In this document: positions 33,795 to 44,513 of the stretch, piece by piece | Layout: each line of letters begins with the position of its first letter | How positions within the stretch are numbered: position 1 is the stretch's first letter | From: Edaphochlamys debaryana | Taxonomy: Eukaryota > Chlorophyta > Chlorophyceae > Chlamydomonadales | NCBI GenBank assembly: GCA_016858145.1 | Contig: JAEHOE010000030.1 | Location: forward strand, 372,001 to 436,000 | Direction: 5' to 3' | Length of the DNA stretch: 64,000 nucleotides | Translations under genes and position numbers: made by a program | Notes under the pieces: generated by a model | Told to the model about the DNA's origin: nothing | What the model saw: the letters and a program-made list of their open reading frames with translations, nothing else | Database searches by the model: none

Positions 33795-35843
33795 ATCTGG
33801 CATGCATAGATGTGTACTGCCTCCGCCCCCCTTTGTGGCAAGGGCTGGTCCGCCCGGGTCAGGTTTATCCAGACAATGTTGCTTTCGCTCTGGGCTCTAC
33901 GCCGTCCCCCCTCTGTGGAGTCCGTCCCCCACCTGCCCAGCATATGACCGCCCTTTTGGCCACCGGGCCTGCCCCGGGCCCAGCCTGCGCACACCCCGGC
34001 TCGATCCTCGGCTGGCCAGCTTCCGCCAGCACCAGGGCCGGCCTAGGGGTCAAGGGTCAAGGAGGTCCGCATCCTCACTTCCTAACGCCGTACATGTGTG
34101 GAATAATATCCGTCAGGGTGACGTGTGCTGCCCGCCAGACCCCTGAGCAGACAGGCTAGCGAGCGTCCACAGAAGCTCGCCTTGCACACCTTGGCGACAG
34201 GCTCAGTTGGGGCTCCAGGGCCGCTGGCACACTGCGCTTTGGCAAGGGCTGGTCCGAACGGGTCAGGGTTACCACTCACAACGCGGCTTTCTCTGATACT
34301 CATCAAAGGATCAACAACACCTGCCCACCACAAGACCGCCCTTTTGGCCCCCGCCCGCACCCCCGCTCGATCCCCGCCCCATCACCTCCGGGCAGCTGCC
34401 GTAAGGCCGAGACCCTAGCCCCAGCAGCCGTCCCCACTGGTGGATGCAGCGTCGTCCTGCACCCACCCGGCTCCCCAATAAGCCATACGTGGTCCTCCGT
34501 CCTTGCCCTCCGACCATTGACTCCACGGACCGGTCCTCCGCTACAGCCGGAACGGACTCGCTTCCACCCCACGTCCCCACCCCTCACGCCACCAGGTCAG
34601 CCAAGGGCCCATCCTCCTTCCGCTGCTGTAATGCTCTTGCACATTGGGGCCTTCGACGCGGGACGGGGCAACGGTGGGGCTGCAGCGCGCAGCCTTGCGG
34701 GGCACGGGGGCCGCGAAGGCCCAGCCCGGGCCCAGCTCCTCGGAACCCCACTCGGCACAACCTCCAAGATACACCGTCACATCGCAGCTCCCCGACAAGT
34801 CTTAATCGCCGTGTCGCTTGCGAGCGCGACGCCCAAAAGCCCGTGCTTCGACAGCATGCGCGTGTCAGTCGCGCGCTTCCTCGCATACGTCGCGTGTCAC
34901 GAGGTCGTTGCACCTGTCACTCTATGTACTGACTAGACACAGAGCAGCGTGCGTTCGGGCGTTGGGACAGGAGCACGGTCGGTGTGTCGCCATCCCTCAT
35001 CATCGTGCGCGCGGGCTGAGCGGACATAGCGAGGGGGACGTTTGCTGGAAGCACAGGCACTTCAGGTTGTGACCCAAGCAGCAAGTGATTCGCCCCAAGG
35101 CTCGGGCCCGGGCGGGGGCTGGGCGCCCTGGAAGCTACTGTTCACCCCCCACGCCCCTCGTCCCCACCCCCGGTATGGGGTGCTGCACTCCGGCTCATAG
35201 CTGCAGCCTTCAACTCCGTACGGAAGTGACGAAAGCCATAGTGCCCACCCCGTGACCCCATGCTTAATCATTATTATGCAACTCGAGGCCCAGGCTGGGC
35301 CCAGTGGCAAGGCCCAGAGTCCTGCCGCCCTGGACCCCAGCAGAGCTCTGCCCCTGGGGCCCTGAGTGGCTGGCAGATTGACGGGGCAGGTGCCTCGGAG
35401 CCAATGGGGGCAGGGGCAGCTTGGGCACATTGGGGGGAGGCACCCCAGAAGGAGGCAGCGGAGGGGGCTCGAACCCGCGCGGGGCAAAAGGCGGACATAT
35501 GAGTGGCAAGGGTATGGCATTTGGGGTGCCGAAGCGTACGTGTTTGGTGAACCTTGCCGTTCGGACCAGCCCTGCCAAAGGGCGAGGTAATGAGCTATAG
35601 ACATAAACATATTTTCAACCCAAACGGCTTAGGCGCTGTGCGCTGCTCGCAGGGGCTGGCAGGGGGGAAGGGGGGGCCCCGAGGGGGAGGCTGCAAGGGG
35701 TGTGCGCAGGCGCAGGGCCGGTGAGAGCGCCCCCCCTGTGCCGCACGCCTTATCAGGCCTGGAGGTTGCCCCTGCGCCGGCTTTGCCTCGGGTCTGGCTG
35801 CAGTCCGGGCAGTGGCGGCTGCGCGCCTTCCGCGCGAGGGCCG
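33795..35843 (+). repeat. Composite 2-kb repeat, copy 2
   Basis: Same order as copy 1: modules M6 (33834-34006), M7 (34240-34380), core, M8 inverted (35582-35465) and GC-rich tail. The stretch 34240-34800 is nearly identical to 28911-29480, so these two copies separated recently, while the M8 half is closer to copy 3 (TTCACCAAACACGTACG in both). No coding exon. Confidence 0.85.
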
Positions 35844-36770
35844 CGCCTCTTCTAGGCTTGGCTCCCTGCTGGGCCCTGCACCCCCCCCGCACCCCCGCAC
35901 CCCAGGCGACGGTGCATGGCCCCTGCGATTGTACAACACCCCAGGGGCCAGGCGATCCGCGATTGGCGCTGGCCCAGGCGGCCAGGCCCTACGGGGCCCT
36001 GTGGCCGGCAGGAGCAGCGGCAACTCCGGCAAGGGGAACAAGGGAGCTAGGAATTGAAGACAGGGACTGAGTATCGTGGAGCTGCGGAGACGGCAGGTCG
36101 GGTCTCGGGCGTGCCGGTTCGACCCCCGCCTGATTGCTTCAAGCGATGGGGTAGACGGGAGCGTCTGCGCGGCGCTAGGAACACAAGCACCTAGCACCAG
36201 CCTTACAGCGGCCAAGCGGCGATGCGCATGTATGCATCACCAGTTCACCACCAACCTCAATCCCAGCCGTCCCAGCGCGCCTCAGCAGGCAGGCCTGCGT
36301 TTGGGTCCTTCCATGTCCTCTGGCCCGTAGCGTTCTGCACGCACGCACTGGCACGCACGTCCAATACTTGCTTGCACCGCCCGGCCCGTCCGTCCAGAGC
36401 TCCAGACGCCCTGCCTAGCGGATCACGGCTCCCTGAACCACCTGCCCCGACCCCTCTGACCGCCTCCGGCGCGCATCACCCCCTTCCGAATCCACAGCTT
36501 ATCAGCGGCCCCCAGCCAAGCACGCCCGCGCACACCACTCCCTGCAGTACTCTACTCTGTTCCACTCCCGGGCACACGCACTCCGGCATAACCCGCCAGC
36601 TTCCTTCCCCGCCGCTACCCCCGCCGCAGGCTGCCCTGCACGCCCGCGCACCGGCACCCGCCCTACCCCAGCCACCCGCTCCGCCGCCCGCAAGCGCCCC
36701 TCACCCGTGCTCCGCGTTACCCCACCCGCAGGCGGCTTGCAGCGCATACCGCTCCATGCCCCCCCAGGCG
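35844..36770. other. Region downstream of the TBC gene
   Basis: No exon seen. GGTTCGACCCCCGCC at about 36114 looks like a tRNA B box but no cloverleaf fits around it. Confidence 0.4.
36203..36207 (-). terminator. Candidate TGTAA signal of the TBC gene
   Basis: TGTAA on the minus strand, about 560 bases after the TBC stop codon. Confidence 0.3.
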
Positions 36771-39700
36771 CTACCCCAGCCTCAGGTGGCTCTGCGCGTC
36801 CGAGTACGAGGACCGCAGTATGAATGCCTCGCTCAGCACCCGCTCCAGCTGCGCCTCAGTCCAGTCGGCGGTGGGCAGGCGCTGCAGGAACAGCAGCAGC
36901 TCCTGGAACTCGAGCCGCGTGAGGCGGTCGCGCCAGGAGAGCAGGAAGGCGGCCGAGATGTAGACCTGGGGGTGGGTGGTGGGGAGGGGTTGGGGTAGGG
37001 GTGTAGGGGTGGGGTGGGGGCGGGGTTGGGGTTGGGGTTGGGGTAAGGCTGGGGCGGGGTAGCGGTGGGGTGGGGGAGGGGGCCGGTGGAGGAGGGTTGA
37101 GGTGGGGCTTGGGTGTGTTGGGGAAGACGTGGAGGAGGGGCGACGAGGAGGAGGGCGCGGGGAGGGAGCAGCTGGCCCAAGGGCTCCGGGTTGAGGACGG
37201 ACCTCTTGCCCAGCGCACCTTGGCCTCAAGCCCCATGTGCAGCGAGAGCGAGGCGCCCTCCCGAAGTGTGGCCGCCTCCTGCGATCTTGGGCCTCCCCTG
37301 CCCCGCAGCCCTATTCCCCCCTCTCCTCCCCTTCCTCCCCCTCCCCACCAGGAACTCGCTGAAGCCGGTGCCCTCCGCCAGGTACGTGTCCCACAGCCGG
37401 ATGGCCAGGGCGAAGGGCAGCTCCCGCACCTGCAGCACACGGGGGTACAGGACTGCAGCTTCATGGCTTCCTGTGATGTGCTCCCTGACAGGGTGCCCAG
37501 TCCTTCCCGTCGGTTCCCCTGACGCACGTAGGCAAACACCCCGGTCAGGGCATCCTGGGAACCCGCGGCGTGCTCTCCTTCATCGCCCTTGGTGTGGCCC
37601 CAGCGGCCCAACTCCACCAGCCTTTACATCAACACCCCCTCTCTCTCCCAGCGGTGGGTGGTGACGTGGCCGCACGCCCGCACGGCCCCCAAGCCCCAAC
37701 CCCGTCAGCCCGTGTGACGTTAACGTTACGCCCCGACCCCTGCCGTACGTACCAGCAGGCAGTTGACCCAGCGCAGTGCGAACTGGATGAAGTCAACCGC
37801 CTCCGACTCCAGGTGGTCGGACACATCGGCCTCGCAGCGCCTGCACGGTTATAACCCGGGTTAAACGGTGGTTTCAATTGGTCTTCAGCGAGTTTACAGC
37901 GCGGTTTTGGCATCGGTGCACCCCGACCTGCTCTGTAGCTCCTCTCCTACTCCCCGTTCATCGCTGGATACGGTGGTCTCAAAGCCAGCACGTTTTCCGC
38001 GACCCAAAGCCAGCACGTTTTCCAAGTCGTCCCTCCCCCGCAGCCTGCACCTGACACTGCCTCCCCCCCCATTGCCCCCCAAACCCCACCTGACCAGCTC
38101 CTTGATCCGGAACACGGCCCGCTGGATGCCGGGCTGTGCGTAGGTGTAGTGGTCCTGGATGCCCTCGATCAGCTTGCACAGGCACCTGGGGGGGGGGGGG
38201 TGCGGGTGGGATGGGACGGGTGAGGGGTACTGTTCACAGCGAGAGACGATAAGGCGGCGGCGTGGAGGGGGATGGAGAGCGGAAGGCGAAAAGGAGCGGC
38301 AGCGGGGGGGTGAGGTGAGGTGAGAGGGCAGTGGAAGGATGGGGGTGGAGGAGGGGTGGCGGGGGAGGGGGGTGCGGGGGTGACGGTGAGGGGGCAAAGC
38401 GGGTGCAGAGCTGCCCGCGCCGTGCGTCCCTCCCCACTCCCTCACCAACAGTCGCCTCCCCCTTCCCCCCGCTTCCGTTTGTTCCCGCTTCCCCCCTTCG
38501 TATGTCTGCCCCCCACCAGTAGCAGTCCGCCTCCACCGCCAGCATGATTGGCTGCGGGGGGGGGGGGGTGAGGGGGGAGGGGGGAGTTTGAAGCTGGCAA
38601 GCGGGAGAGCGTCTAGTTGTTAGTGGGATTGCCGGAAAAGTTACAGGGGGAGGGAGAGGGGGCAGGGGAGCGAAGCGGGGGGCGGGGCGTGCTTACCCTA
38701 CAGCACCCCGCGCAGCCCCGTACCGATCCTCTGCCCGCCCCCACAGCCTCGCAAGCCGCAGCTCGGCCGCCCTTCCCGGCCCGGCCTGCGCCACCCCGCC
38801 GGCACGCCCCCCCCCCCGCACCTCCGTCACCGCCGCCGCCGCCCAGCCCTCCATGGGCCCCGGCAGGTGCTCCGACAGAAACACGGCCAGGAAGGGGGTG
38901 ACCAGGTCGTTCATGCCCTGACAGGGGGGGGAGGGGGGGAGGGGGGGAGAGGAACACGGCCAGGAAGGGGGTGGGAGGGTGGAGGGGGGGGAAGAGAGGC
39001 GTTCGAAGGGAGCGGAGACGTCTGGTGGCCCCAAAGCGGCGGCGGGGCGGATCGAGGCCCCGGGTCCTGAGAGTGCAACATGGACGGTCGGGCGCCCCTC
39101 CCGCCTGGACCCCGCCTGGGCTCACCTGCACGTAGCCGCTGGCCGGGTGCCTGGGGGGCAGGGGCGGTGGGAGAGGGGCGGGTACGAGCAGGGAGGGGGC
39201 CTTGGGGAGAGCCAGTCGCAGTCGCAGTGTGGGGAATGCACTTGCAGGGGCTCACAATAGGGGCCCACAAGTACGGCCCACACGTACGGCCCATGTGAAC
39301 CGCCCAAGTGTACAGCAGGAGGTGCAAGGGCGACGGGGCGACCGCTGCCCGGGACCCCAGCTCGCCTTCTCTCCTGCACTGCCCTCCATCCCCTTCACCC
39401 GTCGCTCCCTTGTCCACACCCTACTCCGCCCCCCCGCCACCCCACCTTATGCCCCAGACGTACAGCAGGCGGTGCGAGGGTTACGGCCCTGCCCTGCCCT
39501 ACCCCGCCCCCCTGCCCCCCCGCCCTCCCCCACCGTATGCCCCAGATGTAGAGCAGGCGGTGCAGCGAGCGCTGCACAATGTCTGTGTGGAAGAAGGGCA
39601 CCCCGGGGGCGGTGCGGGGGACGTCCACGCCCACCTGGGGGAGGGCAGGGAGGGGAGGCAGGAGAGGCAGGAGAGGAGCGGGTGGGTGGGGCCAGGAGGC

Positions 39701-42383
39701 GGGGGGGCGGGCGGGGTTCAGCCCCAAGCCCCTCCCCCGGATGTAACCCCGGGGACCCCCCGTCGGGAACCCCTTGCCCCGCTCTGTAAGCCCCGCCTCA
39801 CCCTTCCCGCCGACCGCCGCCGAGCTCGCCTCTCGCAGAGCAGTCACCCCAGGCCCCTCCCCTCCCTCCCCACCTCCCCTCCCTTCCCCCCCCTGCCCCC
39901 CTACCCTCCCACCTGCCGGAACGCCGCCTGCTCGTCCTCGCTCCGCTCCGAGTCCGGAATGGCGTAGTACTCGGGCACCTGGAGGGGGGCGAGGGGCGTG
40001 CGCACGTGGAGAGGCAGCGGGCGTACTCTGGCACCGATGTAGCGTGCGGAGTGCGTGGGCTGATGCAGTGGGCTGTGCCGGCGTTGCCATCAGGCACGTG
40101 CCAGCATGGCACGTTTGGGCGCGGATGTAATCCACAACTCCCACCCACGAGAGGGCCGTGCGCACGTGAAGTGGGCCGCGCCCGCGGTGCCAGCAAGCAG
40201 GCTTGGGCACGGACGTAACCCATTCACTGATATATCCCATTCACTGATGCAACCCATTCATTTAGTCACGCCCTCACCATGTCGGCGTACTCGCGCCGCC
40301 GCCGGGCCAGGGTGGAGGCCTGCCGGGTCCTGGGGGGGGGAAGAGGGGGGGGGGGGTGCGAGGAGTGGGGAGGGGTGCGAGGACTGGGGAGAAGGGAGGT
40401 GTGGGGCAGGGGGTGGGTGGGTGGCCCCTTGCGGGCGGGGGGGGGGGGCGCACAGGCTGTCGGGATGGGGGGCAGGGGCTGGGCGCCAGGACTGGGCCCT
40501 AGACGGGGCCAGCAAGAGTGCGGTGTCCGGATACGGAGTGGGGGCGCGGTTGGGCGTAGGTGTGGCGGCAAGCGCTCAGACGCAGGCCTGGGCCTGGGCC
40601 TGAGCCTGGGGTTGGGCCCCGGGTGGGCCTGGGCCTGGACCTCACAGTGGGATCCCTTGGGAGTCCAGATCCAACACACGCTCTGGCCCCCGACCTCGGC
40701 CCCTTGGTACCCGGCTAGCCCACCTGGCCAGGGGGAGGTAGCCGCACAGCAGGCGCCACACCTGCGGGCGGGTGGGCACGTGGGTGGGTGGGAGTAGCAT
40801 GGGTGAAGCGGGGAGGGTGAGGAGGGGAGGCTGAGGAGGGGAGGCCGAGGAGGGGAGGGTGAGGAGGGGAGGGTGAGGAGGGGCGGGTCCATCAGGGTGG
40901 GCTGAGACGGGTAGGGGATCTACATGCCGCCCTCACACCTGTGCCCCCACCCCCCGCCTACCTCTGTTGAGGTCGGCCCCTGCGCCCCTCCCCCCTCGCG
41001 CAAGAGCCCCAGGGGCCCCGCCAGCAATCTCCCATCCCCCCCTGGCACAACCCCTGCTCCCGCTGCCCTCGGCCCCGCAGCGCCCCTCCCTCCGCCCCGG
41101 CTGCCCCCCTCCCCTCGGCCCCCGCAGCGCCCCCTCCCTCCCTCCCCGCCCGCCTCCCTCCCTCCCCCCAACCTCCCCCCCGTCCAACCGGCTGCCGGGC
41201 TGGGCCCTCCTCGGGCCCAGGGTCCGTGGGTCCGGCCAGCTCTCGACCCAGCGCCGGACCGGACCCATGGACCCCAGTCTCTAGGTAAATGGGAGAGGAG
41301 TGAAGGAGAGGGCCCCGGCCCCACGCACTCGCTCCATGCATCCACGGCGCTGGTGTGAGTGAGGCAGAGCGGGGCGGAGCGAGAGCGCGGGGCCAGGGGC
41401 AGAGCCAGGGGCGGGACAAGCGGGCCCCCGCCTCCAGCCCTGTGCCAGCACGCAGCCCTGAGCCCCTCTCGCTGGTCTCGGCCCAGTCTCCCTTGCTTTC
41501 CCGGGCCTGCAAGACCGTGGCTCGCCTAGCGTGCAGGGACCCAATGCCCCCGCCCCCTCCAGACCTCGGTGCACATCGGGCGTGTTGGCTACCGCTCTTT
41601 TTCCCTTCGATTGCCTCATACGCATACAAGAACACCCCTCTGGTCCCCACCTGCGGCCTGAGGGCCAGGGGCACACCGCTCCAGGACAGCTCCCTCAGAG
41701 CGTCTAGGTCCACCTGTGGGCGGGGCGGGGCGGGGGGGAGTAGACGGGGGCGTGTGTGGGGAGGAACAGGAATACAGGAGACCGGGCTTCCGCAGCTGCT
41801 AGAGTCAGAGCCAGCGTTTGCGGTTCGCGGCCACGGCCGCGGGCGCGGATTGTGCAGGGAACGTGCTGGCTGGGGCCGGCTTGAGCGCAGGTGCAGTCGG
41901 GAGTGGGGCTGACCCGCCAAGCATGGCATATAACAGCGCAGGGCAGGACCTAGAGCGGGGTGTCACCAGTACCCTTCCGCTGACCTGACCTGCCCTCCCC
42001 CTCCTCTGCCCCCCTCTTTGGCCCCCCCTCCCCCCGCCCGCGCCACCCACCACGGGTGCCTCCAGCAGTTTGTGGAACTTCCGCACCCGGTGCTCCGGAA
42101 TGGGCGCCTGAGCCATCAGACCCCCACCCGCCCCTCCCACTCCCGCCGCCAGCCCCGGCCCCGCGCCAGCACCCCCCGCCGCCGGCGCGCCGCCGCCTCC
42201 GCTACCGCCGCCGCCGCCAGTGGTGGTGGCGGAGGCGCTTCCGCCGCCGCCGCTGCCGCCAGGGTCGACGTCATCAGGGAAGGCGGCGGCGGCGGGGCCG
42301 GCGGCGGCGGCGCCAGAGCGCGGCGGGGCCATGCTGCTGGCAGAGTTGGCCGGGCCGTCGAACGACCCCGGGTCGGTTGCCTC
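36771..42383 (-). CDS. TBC1D22/Gyp1-like Rab GTPase-activating protein
   Basis: Thirteen exons in phase: 42383-42051, 41713-41651, 40761-40724, 40329-40278, 39978-39913, 39634-39534, 39150-39126, 38917-38822, 38551-38517, 38185-38090, 37840-37753, 37429-37349, 36965-36771. The product has a Gly/Ala-rich N-terminus, then KFHKLLEAPVVDLDALRELS, WSGVPLALRP, VWRLLCGYLPLA, PRTAPGVPFFHTDIVQRSLH, LLYIWGIRHPASGYVQGMND (the TBC fingerprint with YVQG and ND), YWCLCKLIEGIQDHYTYAQP, FALRWVNCLL and IRLWDTYLAEGTGFSEF. These match TBC1D22/Gyp1, GAPs acting on Golgi and endosomal Rabs. The catalytic Arg expected after IPRT-type sequence is present as VPRT; the Gln finger lies in YVQG. One exon is only 25 bases. 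The 5' end is open: 42383 follows a CAG acceptor, while the first in-frame ATG is 42332. Confidence 0.85.
39297..39570 (-). repeat. Repeated exon tail/donor in TBC intron
   Basis: The end of the exon finishing at 39534 (CTGCTCTACATCTGGGGCATAC|GGT on the minus strand, split here) recurs at about 39486-39446 as a close copy with its own GT, and more weakly at 39340-39300. Offsets of 88 and 233 bp are not multiples of three. Confidence 0.65.
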
Positions 42384-44177
42384 CTGCGGGTTGGAGGTTG
42401 GCGGTTGACGGGTGTGCAACACGAAGGGGCCGACACAAGGGCCGTGAACTCAGACGCGGGGATGCGGAGACGCGAAACTCGACCGGCTGTGCTTTCGTCG
42501 CCAAGGGCACGGCCTGCGACTCCAGCCCGTGTGAAAGCGCAATGCCCTTCGGGCCTGCAAGCCCTGCTGGCCTGCCATAAGGCCAACGGCAACCGCCCTT
42601 GTCCTTTGCAGCTGAAAGTGCGGCTTGCCTTAATCTGCTTATAAGAACCAGCAGCAAGCCCTCCTCCAGTCAACCCATTGGTACGCCTCTCGAGGTACGC
42701 GATCTCAGCGCCCCCCCCCCCCCCCACACCGCCCATGCCGGCCCCGCATCTTCCACAACCGCCAGCCAGTCCGCCCCTTTGCCCACGTGGCCCCATGCCC
42801 AGTCCCACAGCACGCAATGACCGATCCATGGGCTGCGGCGGTGGCCGCCGCTTGGGGCCTGGCATGCCCCAGGCAGCTACCGGCACGTTCTCCAGGGGCC
42901 CGTCGCCTTCCCAAGGGAGGGCCCCCTCCCTAACCACAGTAACCAGAGGGAACAATGCATACTGATAGCTGTGCCATGCCTTCGACGTGCTGAGGGGCTC
43001 TGTCGGTCTGTGTGGCCACCACATGAGCTGGCGGGGCACGCTTGTGGGGTTCCATACCCCTGGAGGTCGTCTGCGTTGGCCCCTCCCAACCCCCCCTCCC
43101 CCCCACCCCTGGTTGTTCGAAACTATCCAGGCTAGTTCTGGTCCGGTAGGCCCGGTGATTGTACAGCAGCAGGGGTCTGCTGCTGCTGGCTACGCTACCA
43201 GTTGAGTGTCTGAGGCGCACCTCCGATATGCGTCCAGCGACCGACCCCGAGGCCGGGCTGAGAAGCTCCCCGGGTTGCGCTGTCCCCGGCCCGTTGTCCT
43301 CTCCCGGCTTGCGATGCACACGCAGCGAGAACGCTCGTCCACCAGACTTGAACAGGCTGTGGCGAAGGGGGGCAGCGGTGTGTGCTGCAGAGAAGTGCAA
43401 AGCGCATGCGCTGCAGCACCGTTGCCCAGGCGCGCCCAACCTCACTTCTGCAAGCGCGAAGGGCCCCGCTCGTCGGAACTCATTTTAGCCGCTTGGGGCT
43501 CCGCATGATCCGCGGCGAACCCTTAACCGGCACACCCGGCACCGGGTGCTCTGTAGTTTGCAAGCGACGTGTGCGGAGCAGCACAGGTACTCTGTCGGTG
43601 TCAGGGAGGTGCTCGTGGGTGTGCGGGAAGCTGGGAAGAGCGGTCCTGTCCTTCGTTGCTTCGTAGTCCGAGACAGCCGAGCACCATGAGCTTGAGTTTC
43701 CGCGCTTGCCGGCCTGCACCCGACCTCATAACTGCGCATCGATCACACACCCATCTGTCCTCTATTGCACCAGCCTGAGCAGCGTTTGCGTCGACCGCAC
43801 GCGCTTTTGCGTCCTCAGAAACTGGAGAGCCGAGGTTATCGCTGCCATACGGCGTTAACGTCTCCATAAGCACCGCTGGCGAACTTTAAACGGGGCGGGG
43901 CCCCGGAACGGAACTAACTTTGCTGAGCTAGGCTACCAGCACCAGCAAAATAGGGTGCTCCGGCAGCAAACACCTTCCCGTAGACCACGCTGGAGGTGCA
44001 GGAGCAGAAAGGTTCGCATGGCCGGGCTGGGAGGGCTGGGCAGCGCGGCGGTGGGCTCCATGCTATGCAGCCGGGCCCCTGGTGGGGGCTGGAGGCTCGC
44101 TTTCTTTTGACAGAAACAGCTTTTACATCAAGAGCATTGGCTGGAACACTCCCCTGCCTGCAGGGGTACCAGAAACA
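42384..44177. other. Head-to-head intergenic region, TBC and kinase
   Basis: Both genes point away from this stretch, so their first exons and promoters should lie here, but no exon could be placed with confidence. Small open frames on both strands lack family features. Confidence 0.4.
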
Positions 44178-44302
44178 ATGTGAAGGAAGTCGGGGCGGTG
44201 GGCCGAGGCGGCCCTGCCGCCCCTGCCAGCGGCACTGCCATAGATGCAGCAAAGGAGTCTCGTGTGCCGGCTTCAGGTCCCGTCGCCGGCGGCGAGGCAG
44301 CG

Positions 44303-44308
44303 TATAAA
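44303..44308 (+). promoter_or_regulatory. TATAAA candidate before the kinase
   Basis: TATAAA followed closely by GGTGAGG. It could be a core promoter for the kinase, or part of a first coding exon ending at 44309; in the second reading the phase joins correctly to 44514. Confidence 0.3.
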
Positions 44309-44513
44309 GGTGAGGATGCTCAGGGACGACAACGTTGTGTGGCGCGCAGTCATGCCGCGCTGCCGCAACCTCACAGACCGCGACCTGAAACCGTCGTTGA
44401 GGTCGCAGCCAGGTGGCAGGGCGCTTTGGTGCCCTTTAACCGCCCGTCAACCAGTTCTCACCTCCCACCCTTCCCTCCCCCGTGCGCCGTAACCCGCTCT
44501 CCTCACCACGCAG

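Noticed and set aside
36095..36150. Possible tRNA around GGTTCGACCCCCGCC
   Set aside because: Neither a T-stem nor an acceptor stem closes around the loop.
44244..44309. First kinase exon starting at ATG 44244
   Set aside because: Joined to 44514 it gives the wrong frame for the long exon; the only frame that joins correctly has no ATG there.
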